Positions 34,553 to 42,504 of a DNA stretch of 64,000 bases are shown one piece after another. The notes under the pieces are model-generated. The model saw only the letters and a program-made list of their open reading frames with translations, was not told the origin of the DNA and ran no database searches. The stretch is from NCBI RefSeq assembly GCF_014646015.1, contig NZ_BMMQ01000010.1, positions 36,765 through 100,764 of the forward strand, read 5' to 3'. The position numbers and the translations under genes are program-made. The stretch comes from Microbacterium nanhaiense (GTDB lineage: Bacteria; Actinomycetota; Actinomycetes; Actinomycetales; Microbacteriaceae). Positions within the stretch are counted from its first letter, which is position 1; the number at the start of each line of letters is the position of its first letter.

Positions 34553-34566
34553 CGACCGTACGGTCG
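34553..34566. promoter_or_regulatory. TetR-type palindromic operator candidate
   Basis: CGACCGTACGGTCG is a perfect 14-bp palindrome. On the minus strand it sits directly upstream of a GATACT box, where a repressor would block transcription of the baeRF-like/DUF2867/tspO operon. No TetR gene is visible within the window. Confidence 0.6.
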
Positions 34567-34589
34567 ATCGTGGATCTGCCACGAGATGC

Positions 34590-34618
34590 TTGACATCGGC
34601 GGGGCGAGCCGCTATGCG
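34590..34618 (+). promoter_or_regulatory. promoter of the ThDP-enzyme gene
   Basis: TTGACA at 34590-34595, a 17-base spacer and TATGCG at 34613-34618. The -35 is a perfect match and the -10 is weak. It lies 24 bases to the right of the palindromic operator. Confidence 0.5.
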
Positions 34619-34704
34619 CCGAGGAGGTGACGGTGTAACTAACGCGCGATGCGTCGAGAGTCCACCCCCGTGCGCAAATCGCCCGCGCCCGCGAGGGTGG
34701 CCGC

Positions 34705-36681
34705 ATGGCTGAAGAAGAGACGACGAAGACCGTGTCCGACCTGATCGTCGAGCGCCTCGAGGCGTGGGGTGTGAGCCGCGTCTACGGCTACGCCGGCGAC
34801 GGGATCAACCCCCTCCTCGGTGCCCTGCGGCGCGCGGGCCGACCCGCTTTCGTTCGCGCCAAACACGAGGAAGCCGCGGCGTTCATGGCGTGCGCCGAGG
34901 CGAAGTACCGGCACGACGTGGGCGTCGTGGTGTCGACGCAGGGCCCCGGTGCCGTCCACCTGCTGAACGGGCTCTACGACGCCCTCCTCGACAGCGTGCC
35001 GGTCGTCGCCCTCGTCGCCCAGCAGCACACGACGGTGATCGGCTCCGACTACCAACAGGAGATCGATCTCCCGGTGCTGTTCCGAGACGTCTCCGCGCCG
35101 CGCGCGCACCTGGTGTCCTCCGCCGAACAGCTTCCGATGGTCCTCGACCGCGCGTTCCGCGCCGCGCTCGCCGAGTCTCGGCCGGCGGTCGTCATCCTTC
35201 CCCACGACGTGCAGACGGCACCCGCGCCCGAGCTCGGGCAGGCGCACGGCGAGCTGGTGTCCTCGCCGCTGTGGGCCGAGGGACGGATCCTCGCCCGCGA
35301 GGACGACATCGTGGCCGCCGCGGAGTTGCTGGAGGCCGGCGAGCGCCCCGTGATCCTCGCCGGCCGCGGCGTACGCGGCGCGCGCGAGGAGCTCCTGCGA
35401 TTCGCGGAGCGGATCGGCGCGGCCGTCGTGACGAGCCTCCTCGGCAAACCGTATGTCGACGAGGCGCACCCCCTCGCGGCCGGGACAATGGGGCACCTCG
35501 GCACGACCGCGTCGGCGAGGCTCCTCCAGAGCTGCGACACTCTCCTCATCGTGGGATCGCACGACCCGTGGACGGAGTTCTACCCGGCGCCCGGGCAGGC
35601 TCGGGCCGTTCAGATCGACATCGACGCGTCGGTCCTCGGCGACCGCTACCCGGTGGAGGTGGGCGTCGTGGGCGATAGTGCTGACGCGCTCGAACGGCTC
35701 GCCGGTCGGGTCTCCCCGCGCCCCCACTCTCCCTGGCGCGAGGAGGTCGAGCGCCGCGTGCGTCAGTGGCATGACATCTCACGGCGACGCGCGGAGCTCC
35801 CCGCCCGCCCGGTCAACCCGGAGCTCGTCGTCCGTCGATTCGGCGAGCGCCTGGCCCACGACGCGCAGCTCGCGCTCGATGTCGGCAGCGGCGTCTACCA
35901 CTACGCGCGCCAGGTGCGGCTACCCGTGGGGGTCGAGGCGCACCTCTCCAGCACGCTCGCGAGCATGGGCTGCGGGATCCCCTACGGCATCGCCGCGAAG
36001 GAGTCGGCACCCGAACGGCCGGTGGCCGTCATCGCGGGCGACGGCGCAATGCAGATGCTGGGTAACGCCGAGCTCATCACGCTCTCCGAGCGATACACCA
36101 GCTGGTCCGATCCGAGGTTCGTCGTTCTCGTCTTGCACAACCGCGACCTCGCGGAGGTGAGCTGGGAGCAGCGGGAGACCGAGGCGGAGCCCCGCTTCGT
36201 CGCCTCGCAGGACGTTCCGCGCTTCGATTTCTCCGGCTATGCCGAGCTGCTCGGCCTACGCGGCCTGAGGATCGACGACCCGGATCAGGTCGACGCGGTG
36301 CTGGACGCCGCGTTCGCGAGCGACCGCCCCGTGCTGATCGAGGCCGTCACCGACCCCGATGTGCCACTGCTTCCGCCGTTCCCGCACGGCGAGAAGATGC
36401 TCGAAGCGATGCGCGCCGGTCTCCGCGCCGAGGCCAACGCGCACGCGCGCGAGCTGCTCGACGTATACGCCTGGCTCGAGCAGGAACACCCTTACGAGAA
36501 CGGAGACGTCATGTCAGACCCGCACACCCACCCCGACCAGAACGACCTCGCCACGGGGCACCCGTCGCAGGCCGAGGGCGAAGACCCCGATCGCCCCGGC
36601 ACCGGGACGGACGCCGTCACCGACGGTCACCCCTCACAGGCCGAGGGCGAAGACCCCGACGACGCGAACGCGGAGCGGTAG
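34705..36681 (+). CDS. thiamine diphosphate-dependent enzyme, pyruvate oxidase/acetolactate synthase family, with repeat tail
   Basis: 658-residue enzyme. The N-terminal Pyr domain has RAKHEEAAAFMACAEAKY with the catalytic Glu. The C-terminal PP domain carries GDGAMQMLGNAELITL and HNRD for the ThDP/Mg site. It resembles stress-associated, pyruvate-oxidase-like proteins. The last 56 residues form a separate acidic tail with two copies of GHPSQAEGEDPD. A methionine with a GGAG-like site (ATG 36511) starts that tail in the same frame. The GAGGG ribosome-binding site supports ATG 34705. Confidence 0.88.
   Translation: MAEEETTKTVSDLIVERLEAWGVSRVYGYAGDGINPLLGALRRAGRPAFVRAKHEEAAAFMACAEAKYRHDVGVVVSTQGPGAVHLLNGLYDALLDSVPVVALVAQQHTTVIGSDYQQEIDLPVLFRDVSAPRAHLVSSAEQLPMVLDRAFRAALAESRPAVVILPHDVQTAPAPELGQAHGELVSSPLWAEGRILAREDDIVAAAELLEAGERPVILAGRGVRGAREELLRFAERIGAAVVTSLLGKPYVDEAHPLAAGTMGHLGTTASARLLQSCDTLLIVGSHDPWTEFYPAPGQARAVQIDIDASVLGDRYPVEVGVVGDSADALERLAGRVSPRPHSPWREEVERRVRQWHDISRRRAELPARPVNPELVVRRFGERLAHDAQLALDVGSGVYHYARQVRLPVGVEAHLSSTLASMGCGIPYGIAAKESAPERPVAVIAGDGAMQMLGNAELITLSERYTSWSDPRFVVLVLHNRDLAEVSWEQRETEAEPRFVASQDVPRFDFSGYAELLGLRGLRIDDPDQVDAVLDAAFASDRPVLIEAVTDPDVPLLPPFPHGEKMLEAMRAGLRAEANAHARELLDVYAWLEQEHPYENGDVMSDPHTHPDQNDLATGHPSQAEGEDPDRPGTGTDAVTDGHPSQAEGEDPDDANAER
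36511..36681 (+). other. possible in-frame internal gene encoding the HPSQAEGEDPD repeat tail
   Basis: ATG at 36511 is preceded by CGGAGACGTC, a plausible ribosome-binding site, and opens a 56-residue acidic peptide (MSDPHTHPDQNDL...) with two GHPSQAEGEDPD units. It is in the same frame as the ThDP enzyme, so it could be a fused former small gene, a real internal start, or both. Confidence 0.35.
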
Positions 36682-36683
36682 GC

Positions 36684-37088
36684 TCAGGCGCCGAGGCGCT
36701 TCAGCGCCGTCTGCACGACGGCCGCCGTGCGACCGAGCGACTCGGCGAAACGGGTCGCCGGCTCGGGAAGCGGCGGGTAGACGGACTGGGTCGCCTCGGT
36801 CGCCAGCTCGGCCTCGTCGACGAAGAACGGCATGAGCCAGTCGTCGACCTCCTCGAGCGGACCCGCGCTGAGGCGGTAGTAGCGGTGCTGCCCGTCCTCG
36901 CGCACCGTGACGAGCCCGGCGTCGCGCAGGACCTTGAGGTGTTTCGACACGGTCGGCTGCGTGACGCTCAGCTCGCCGACGATCTGCGAGACGCTGGTAC
37001 CGTCCTCCGTCTGCTGGTCGCGTTCGAGGAGCACGCGCAGGATGTCGCGGCGAGTGCTGTCGGCGATCACGCTGAAGATGTCGGCCAT
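36684..37088 (-). CDS. ArsR-family transcriptional regulator
   Basis: 134-residue winged-helix repressor. It begins with the family pattern FSVIADSTRRDILRVLLERD, then the recognition helix VTQPTVSKHLKVLRDAGLV and the wing REDGQHRYYRL. A C-terminal helical extension of about 50 residues follows. There is no Cys metal site, so it probably responds to another signal. Its stop is two bases from the convergent ThDP-enzyme stop. It is divergent from trkH, 101 bases away. Confidence 0.9.
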   Translation of the reverse strand: MADIFSVIADSTRRDILRVLLERDQQTEDGTSVSQIVGELSVTQPTVSKHLKVLRDAGLVTVREDGQHRYYRLSAGPLEEVDDWLMPFFVDEAELATEATQSVYPPLPEPATRFAESLGRTAAVVQTALKRLGA

Positions 37089-37189
37089 ACCCCTCAGCGT
37101 ATGCCATCGTCGACATATACAACATGGATGGAGCCGCGCGGCGATACGATGATCGCTGGTCTACGGGGCGATGAAGGGATCGATCAGGG

Positions 37190-38650
37190 ATGCCGGGCAG
37201 CCAATCTTCGGTCGGCAGTGCGCTGATTCGGCGTACCACCCGCGCGGCGTGGCGGTGGTTCCGCTTCATCACGACGCATTCGCCGTCGCGCTTCGCGATC
37301 ACGGTGTTCGCGGGGCTCGTGCTGCTCACGACGGCTCTCCTGTCGTTGCCGATCGCGTCCGCAGATCGGCAGGTCACGCCGCTGACTGACGCCCTCTTCA
37401 CTGCCATGTCGACCATCTGCGTCACGGGCCTCGCGAGCGTCGACATGGGCACCCACTGGTCGCACTTCGGTCAGGGCGTGATATACGTCGGCGTCAACAT
37501 CGGCGGAATGGGCGCGCTGACCCTCGCGTCGATGCTCGGGATGATCGTGTCGAAGCGTATGGGTCTGCGCGCGAAACTCATCGCCGCCGGCGACACCAAC
37601 CCGCTGCGCGCGCACGGCGGATCCGTGAACGAGTCGCAGGCGGTCCGGCTCGGCGAGGTGGGCCAGCTCCTGCGCACCGTCGCGCTGTCGACCGTGCTGA
37701 TCGAGCTCGTCGTGGGCCTGCTGATCTACCCCTCGGTCACCGCGAAGTATGGCTGGCTCGAGGCGCTCTGGGTTTCGCCCATGTATGCGGCGATGGCGTT
37801 CACGAACACTGGCTTCACCCTGAACGAGGGCGGCATCGCGGTGTTCCAGGACGACTACATGTTCATGACCGTGATCATGTTGGCCGTCATTACGGGAAGC
37901 GTGGGCTTCCCGGTGCTGTTTGCGCTGTCGCGCCACCTCTTCCACCCCAAGAAGTCGCACTTCTTCCGCCCCTCGACGTGGTCGCTGCACGTCAAGCTGA
38001 CGCTGATCACCTCGGGCCTGCTGCTGGTCGGCGGCGCGGGCGCCTTCCTCATCCTCGAATACGACAACCCGCACACCTTCGGCTCGATGGGCTTCGGGGA
38101 GTCGCTGTTCCACGCGCTCTTCCTCTCCTCGATGACCCGGTCGGGCGGCTTCTCCTTCGTCGACATGGGCGAGCTGTACGGATCCGGCACGGTCGTGGGA
38201 TCCATGCTGATGTTCGTCGGGGGCGGTTCGGCCTCCACGGCGGGCGGCATCAAGGTGACGACGCTCGCCGTGCTCGCCCTCGCGGTGTGGTCGGAGGCGC
38301 AGGGTCGGCAGTCGGTCCAGGTATTCGGCCGCCGGATCCCCTCGGACGTGCAGCGCGTCGCGGTCGCGGTCCTCGCGTGGGGCGCCACGATCGTCGCGCT
38401 CGCGACGATCGTCGTCGCCCAGATCACGCACGCCCCCATCGCGCAGGTCATGTTCGACGTGATCTCCGCCTTCGGCACAGTGGGACTGACGAGCGGGCTC
38501 ACGGAGACCCTGCCGGATTCGGCCCTCTGGGTCATGGCGGTGACCATCTTTATGGGTCGCGTTGGTACAGTCACTCTCGCCGCTGCTGTCGCGGCGACAT
38601 CGAAATCGCAGCTGTATGCGCTGCCCGTCGAAAGGCCGATCGTTGGTTGA
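37190..38650 (+). CDS. TrkH/KtrB-family potassium uptake channel subunit
   Basis: 486-residue K+-translocating subunit with about ten helices and four P-loop repeats. The four selectivity-filter glycines are visible in STICVTGLASVD, FTNTGFTLN, TRSGGFSFV and FGTVGLTSG. It is paired with the TrkA-like gate protein gene that overlaps its stop by eight bases. The ATG at 37190 follows AGGG. A TACGAT box near 37145 may be its -10. Confidence 0.93.
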   Translation: MPGSQSSVGSALIRRTTRAAWRWFRFITTHSPSRFAITVFAGLVLLTTALLSLPIASADRQVTPLTDALFTAMSTICVTGLASVDMGTHWSHFGQGVIYVGVNIGGMGALTLASMLGMIVSKRMGLRAKLIAAGDTNPLRAHGGSVNESQAVRLGEVGQLLRTVALSTVLIELVVGLLIYPSVTAKYGWLEALWVSPMYAAMAFTNTGFTLNEGGIAVFQDDYMFMTVIMLAVITGSVGFPVLFALSRHLFHPKKSHFFRPSTWSLHVKLTLITSGLLLVGGAGAFLILEYDNPHTFGSMGFGESLFHALFLSSMTRSGGFSFVDMGELYGSGTVVGSMLMFVGGGSASTAGGIKVTTLAVLALAVWSEAQGRQSVQVFGRRIPSDVQRVAVAVLAWGATIVALATIVVAQITHAPIAQVMFDVISAFGTVGLTSGLTETLPDSALWVMAVTIFMGRVGTVTLAAAVAATSKSQLYALPVERPIVG

Positions 38651-39314
38651 ACCGATCAGGAGCGACTCTCCCGTTCTCGTCGTCGGGCTCGGCCGCTTCG
38701 GTGCGGCGTGCGCGGGCGAGCTCGACCGCCTCGACCGCGACGTGCTCGCCGTCGACTCGAACCTCGAGCTCGTGCAGAAGTGGTCGGAGCGGGTCACCCA
38801 CGCCGTGCAGGCCGATGGGCGCAACCTCGAGGCGCTGCGCCAGATCGGCGCCCAGGACTTCGACGTCGCCGTCGTCGCGACGGGGTCGTCGATCGAGGCC
38901 TCGGTCCTCATCACGGCGAACCTCGTCGACCTGAAGGTGCCGCAGATCTGGGCGAAGGCGACGAGCCTCTCGCACGGCAAGATCCTCTCGCGCGTCGGCG
39001 CGAACCACGTCATCTACCCCGAGCGCGAGGCGGGCGAGCGCGTCGCGCACCTCGTGAGCGGACAGATGCTCGACTTCATCCGCTTCGACGACGACTTCGT
39101 GCTGGCGAAGATGTTCCCGCCGAAGTTCATCCGCGGCGTCTCTCTCGCCGACTCGGGTATGCGCACCCGTTACAACGTCACGGTCGTCGGCGTGAAGTCG
39201 CCCGCGAAGCCGTTCCGCTACGCCGAGGCGACCACGGTCGTGACAAACCACGACCTCATCATCGTGTCGGGCACGAACGAGAACGTGGAGCGCTTCGCGG
39301 CCCTCGACCGCTGA
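38643..39314 (+). CDS. TrkA/KtrA-type potassium channel gating protein
   Basis: 223-residue cytoplasmic RCK protein. The N-terminal NAD-binding Rossmann fold starts VLVVGLGRFGAACAGELDRL. The TrkA-C domain covers about residues 140-223 and ends with THDLIIVSG-like VTNHDLIIVSGTNENVE. It assembles with the TrkH-like channel and gates it with nucleotide. The start is TTG at 38643, inside trkH (eight-base overlap), with GAAAGG seven bases upstream. Confidence 0.9.
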   Translation: MVEPIRSDSPVLVVGLGRFGAACAGELDRLDRDVLAVDSNLELVQKWSERVTHAVQADGRNLEALRQIGAQDFDVAVVATGSSIEASVLITANLVDLKVPQIWAKATSLSHGKILSRVGANHVIYPEREAGERVAHLVSGQMLDFIRFDDDFVLAKMFPPKFIRGVSLADSGMRTRYNVTVVGVKSPAKPFRYAEATTVVTNHDLIIVSGTNENVERFAALDR

Positions 39315-39320
39315 GCCGGC

Positions 39321-40175
39321 TCAACCCTCGGCAGCCAGCTCCTTCGCGCGGGCGTAGGCGGCGTCGGTCGCGGCGGAGAAGGTCGATGCAAGCTCGGCCC
39401 GCTGGAGCACCTCCACGGCCTTCTCCGTCGTACCCCTAGGACTCGTGACGCGGCGGCGCAATTCGGCGGGGTCGTCCCCCTCGGCCTCGAGCAGGCGACT
39501 CGCACCGATAAAGGTCTGCTCGGCGAGCACACGGGCGGTCCGCTCGTCGAAGCCCTGGTGGCGGGCGGCCTCGATGAACGCCTCGATGAGGAGGAAGACG
39601 TAGGCCGGACCCGATCCGGAGATCGTCGAGATCGCGTCGATGCCGTCGTCCCCGTCGACCTCCACGGCGGATCCGACCGTCTCGAAGAGGCGGCGAACGA
39701 GGGCTACATCGTCCGGGGAGGCGTGAGATCCCGCGGCGATCCCCGCCACCCCGCGACCGACCGTCGAGGGGGTGTTCGGCATCGAGCGGATCACGGCGCG
39801 CGCGCCGACCCTGGCCTCGATCTGCGCCAGCGTGATGCCCGCCGCGAGGCTCACGATGATGGCGTCCTCCGCGAGGCTCGGAGCGATCTCGTCGAGAAGG
39901 TCGGCGATCATGTACGGCTTGACGCCGAGCACGACGACGCGGGCATCCGCGGCCGCGCGGGCGTTGGCGCCGGGATCCTGCTCGAGCGCGAGGCTCGTGA
40001 CGCCCTCGAGCCCCGCCAGGGCCTCGGCCTTCGCGGCCGAACGGTTCGTCACGTAAATCGGCCCCTCGACAGGGATCCCGCTGGCGACGAGCCCCCGCAC
40101 GATCGCACCGCCCATGGATCCGGCGCCGAGGAACGCGAGCGAGGGGAAGGCATCTGAGGAAAGACCGTGTGGCAT
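39321..40175 (-). CDS. proC: pyrroline-5-carboxylate reductase
   Basis: 284-residue enzyme for the last step of proline synthesis. The NADPH fold begins LAFLGAGSMGGAIVRGL. The signature SGSGPAYVFLLIEAFIEAA is complete. The C-terminal SPRGTTEKAVEVLQ is the typical domain-swapped dimer region. ATG 40175 lies seven bases after a TACTGT box (leaderless). An upstream ATG at 40181 would give MGMPHG. It is divergent from the CDF transporter gene. Confidence 0.94.
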   Translation of the reverse strand: MPHGLSSDAFPSLAFLGAGSMGGAIVRGLVASGIPVEGPIYVTNRSAAKAEALAGLEGVTSLALEQDPGANARAAADARVVVLGVKPYMIADLLDEIAPSLAEDAIIVSLAAGITLAQIEARVGARAVIRSMPNTPSTVGRGVAGIAAGSHASPDDVALVRRLFETVGSAVEVDGDDGIDAISTISGSGPAYVFLLIEAFIEAARHQGFDERTARVLAEQTFIGASRLLEAEGDDPAELRRRVTSPRGTTEKAVEVLQRAELASTFSAATDAAYARAKELAAEG

Positions 40176-40182
40176 ACCCATC

Positions 40183-40204
40183 ACAGTACAACTGCGCTTA
40201 GGCT
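40183..40204. promoter_or_regulatory. divergent -10 boxes for proC and the CDF gene
   Basis: TACTGT (minus strand, 40183-40188) lies seven bases before the proC ATG. TAGGCT (plus strand, 40199-40204) lies seven bases before the CDF ATG. The boxes are ten bases apart, so the two promoters overlap and both messages would be leaderless. Confidence 0.55.
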
Positions 40205-40211
40205 CACGAGT

Positions 40212-41183
40212 ATGAGTGCTCACGGTGGCGGCAAGGCGATTCTTGCCGCGTTCCTCGCGAACATGGGCATCGCCCTCGCGAAACTGATCGGTTGGCTGCT
40301 GTCCGGATCCGCATCGATGCTCGCCGAGGCGGTGCACTCGATCGCCGACTCCAGCAACCAGGTTCTGCTCTTCATCGGCGGCAAGCGCGCGGGTCGCCAC
40401 GCCGACCGGGCACACCCCTTCGGCTACGGTCGCGAGCGGTACGTCTACGCATTCGTCGTCGGCATCATCCTGTTCTCGGTCGGCGGCCTGTTCTCGGTGT
40501 ACGAGGGCGTCGAGAAGCTCACCCACCCGCACGAGCTCAGCGCCGACTGGTGGTGGCTGCCGATCGTGATCCTCGTGGTGGCGATCGTGCTCGAGTTCTT
40601 CTCGCTACGCACCGCGATCAACGAGGCCAACCAGGTCCGCGTGAAGGGTCAGTCGTGGTGGCAGTTCATCCGCCGCTCGCGCTCGCCCGAGCTGCCCGTG
40701 CTCCTGCTCGAGGACACGGCGGCGCTCATCGGCCTCGTACTCGCGCTCGCAGGTGTGAGCGCCTCGGTCATCACCGGAGATCCCGTCTTCGACGCCATCG
40801 GCACGCTCGCGATCGGCGTGCTGCTGATCCTCGTCGCGATCGTCGTCGGCATCGAGATGAAGAGCCTGCTCGTCGGCGAGGGCGCGACCGCCGACCAGCT
40901 CGACACGATCATCCACGCGATCGAGTCGGGCGACGACGTCGAGAAGCTGATCCACCTGAAGACGCTCTACCTCGGCCCGGAGGAACTGCTCATCGCCGCG
41001 AAGATCGGTCTGCCGACCGACAAGCTGCTGGGCGACGTGGCGCGCGACATCGACGAGATCGAGGGCCGGATCCGCGCCGCCGTGCCGGACGCGCGCGTCA
41101 TCTACCTCGAGCCCGACGTCTACCGCCGCTCCGACGCCGACAAGCCCCCAACCGAGGCCTTCGTCTTCCCCTCGAGCGACTAA
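40212..41183 (+). CDS. cation diffusion facilitator family transporter
   Basis: 323-residue CDF protein exporting divalent metals such as Zn, Co or Fe in exchange for protons. Six helices are visible. The metal-site helix in TM2 has EAVHSIADSSNQ, and TM5 has DTAALIGLVLALAGV plus DPVFDAIGTLAIG. The C-terminal cytoplasmic domain (about 225-323) is conserved. Metal specificity cannot be read safely from the sequence. Confidence 0.9.
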   Translation: MSAHGGGKAILAAFLANMGIALAKLIGWLLSGSASMLAEAVHSIADSSNQVLLFIGGKRAGRHADRAHPFGYGRERYVYAFVVGIILFSVGGLFSVYEGVEKLTHPHELSADWWWLPIVILVVAIVLEFFSLRTAINEANQVRVKGQSWWQFIRRSRSPELPVLLLEDTAALIGLVLALAGVSASVITGDPVFDAIGTLAIGVLLILVAIVVGIEMKSLLVGEGATADQLDTIIHAIESGDDVEKLIHLKTLYLGPEELLIAAKIGLPTDKLLGDVARDIDEIEGRIRAAVPDARVIYLEPDVYRRSDADKPPTEAFVFPSSD

Positions 41184-41194
41184 CCCACCCCACA

Positions 41195-41259
41195 CCGTTC
41201 AAATGACACTTTTCGCTAGTCCTGGGCGGGATAAGGGGCCAAAGGTGTCATTCGAACTG
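41195..41259. repeat. dispersed palindromic element, copy B
   Basis: Arms at 41195-41213 and 41241-41259 pair at 16 of 19 positions around a 27-base loop. Both arms match copy A at 10420-10483 (AAAGGTGTCAT followed by GAAC). It lies between the CDF stop and the tadA stop and may also act as a terminator. Confidence 0.85.
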
Positions 41260-41323
41260 CGCGAGGCGAGGCGGAGCGCGGGCGCGGGCGCGGGCGGAGC
41301 GTGGGCGCGCGGGGCGCGGTGGG

Positions 41324-41785
41324 TTAGCGGCGGGTGGTGAAGAAGCGCTCCAGCGGGAGCCTTGACTCGTCCTCCAGCACGCCGCCGATGACCTCGGCGC
41401 GGTGGGGAAGGCGCCGGTCGCGGACCACGTCGTAGACGGATCCGGCGGCGCCCGCCTTCTCGTCCCACGCCCCGAAGACGAGGCGCGAGATCCGCGCCTG
41501 GAGCAGCGCGCCGGCGCACATGAGGCACGGCTCCAGCGTCACGACGAGCGTGCAACCGGTGAGGTTCCAGGATCCGTACGCCCGGGCCGCTTCGCGCATC
41601 GCGAGCACCTCGGCGTGCGCGCTCGGGTCGTGCGTCTCCTCGCGCCGATTGCGGCCCGATCCGATCACGGCACCGGCGGGATCCACAACGAGCGCGCCAA
41701 CCGGCACCTCGCCCGCGGCGCCCGCCTCCTCCGCGAGCACGAGCGCCCTGCGCACCAGGGCGATATCGGAGGAGTTTGGGTTCAC
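41324..41785 (-). CDS. tadA: tRNA adenosine(34) deaminase
   Basis: 153-residue cytidine-deaminase-fold enzyme that makes inosine at the wobble position of tRNA-Arg(ACG). The zinc site is complete: HAEV with the catalytic Glu, and EPCLMCAGALLQARI with the two Cys ligands. It starts at GTG 41785, six bases after a TAGGGT box. The divergent gene upp starts 30 bases away. The C-terminus (FFTTRR) is typical of actinobacterial TadA. Confidence 0.93.
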   Translation of the reverse strand: MNPNSSDIALVRRALVLAEEAGAAGEVPVGALVVDPAGAVIGSGRNRREETHDPSAHAEVLAMREAARAYGSWNLTGCTLVVTLEPCLMCAGALLQARISRLVFGAWDEKAGAAGSVYDVVRDRRLPHRAEVIGGVLEDESRLPLERFFTTRR

Positions 41786-41791
41786 TCTCCC

Positions 41792-41809
41792 ACCCTAGGT
41801 GGGTAGCCT
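41792..41809. promoter_or_regulatory. divergent -10 boxes for tadA and upp
   Basis: TAGGGT (minus, 41792-41797) lies six bases before the tadA GTG. TAGCCT (plus, 41804-41809) lies six bases before the upp ATG. The boxes are six bases apart. Confidence 0.55.
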
Positions 41810-41815
41810 GATCGC

Positions 41816-42451
41816 ATGCGCGTGCACATTGCCGATCACCCCCTCATCACCCACAAGCTCTCGGTGCTGCGAGACAAGAACACCCCGTCGCCGATCTTCC
41901 GCCAGTTGACGGAAGAGCTCATGACGCTTCTCGCCTACGAGGCGACCCGCAACGTGCGCGTCGAGCAGTGCGAGATCGAGACCCCCGTGACGAAGACGGT
42001 AGGCGTCAAGATCGCGAGCCCGAAGCCGCTCGTGGTGCCGATCCTCCGCGCGGGCCTCGGCATGCTCGAGGGCATGACGAAGCTCGTTCCGACCGCCGAG
42101 GTCGGCTTCCTCGGCCTGGTCCGCGACGAGGAGACCTTCCAGCCCGTCACCTACGCCGAGCGCCTTCCGGACGACCTCTCGGGACGCCAGTGCTTCGCGC
42201 TGGACCCGATGCTCGCGACCGGCGGATCCCTCGCCGCGGCGATCTCCTACCTCTTCGACCGCGGCGCGGAGCACGTCACCGCCGTGTGCCTGCTCGGCAC
42301 GCCGGAGGGCCTGAAGAAGATCGAGGAGCTCGTGGGAGACCGCGACGTGACGCTCGTGCTCGGCGCGCTCGACGAGGGCCTCAACGAGAAGGGGTACATC
42401 GTCCCCGGCCTCGGCGACGCGGGCGACCGCCTGTACGGCACGGCCGAATAA
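41816..42451 (+). CDS. upp: uracil phosphoribosyltransferase
   Basis: 211-residue enzyme that salvages uracil to UMP. The PRPP-binding motif is [19 protein letters not shown], and the C-terminal uracil-binding [17 protein letters not shown] is complete. The N-terminal [18 protein letters not shown] is typical. It is followed by a strong hairpin at 42457-42500. Confidence 0.95.
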   Translation: MRVHIADHPLITHKLSVLRDKNTPSPIFRQLTEELMTLLAYEATRNVRVEQCEIETPVTKTVGVKIASPKPLVVPILRAGLGMLEGMTKLVPTAEVGFLGLVRDEETFQPVTYAERLPDDLSGRQCFALDPMLATGGSLAAAISYLFDRGAEHVTAVCLLGTPEGLKKIEELVGDRDVTLVLGALDEGLNEKGYIVPGLGDAGDRLYGTAE

Positions 42452-42456
42452 TCAGA

Positions 42457-42500
42457 CGCGACGATGCCGCCGGCCCCTTCGGACCGGCGGCATCGTCGCG
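42457..42500. terminator. bidirectional terminator between upp and the sugar ABC operon
   Basis: Arms at 42457-42473 and 42484-42500 form a perfect 17-bp GC-rich stem with a ten-base loop. It lies between convergent stops. Confidence 0.75.
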
Positions 42501-42504
42501 CGAG

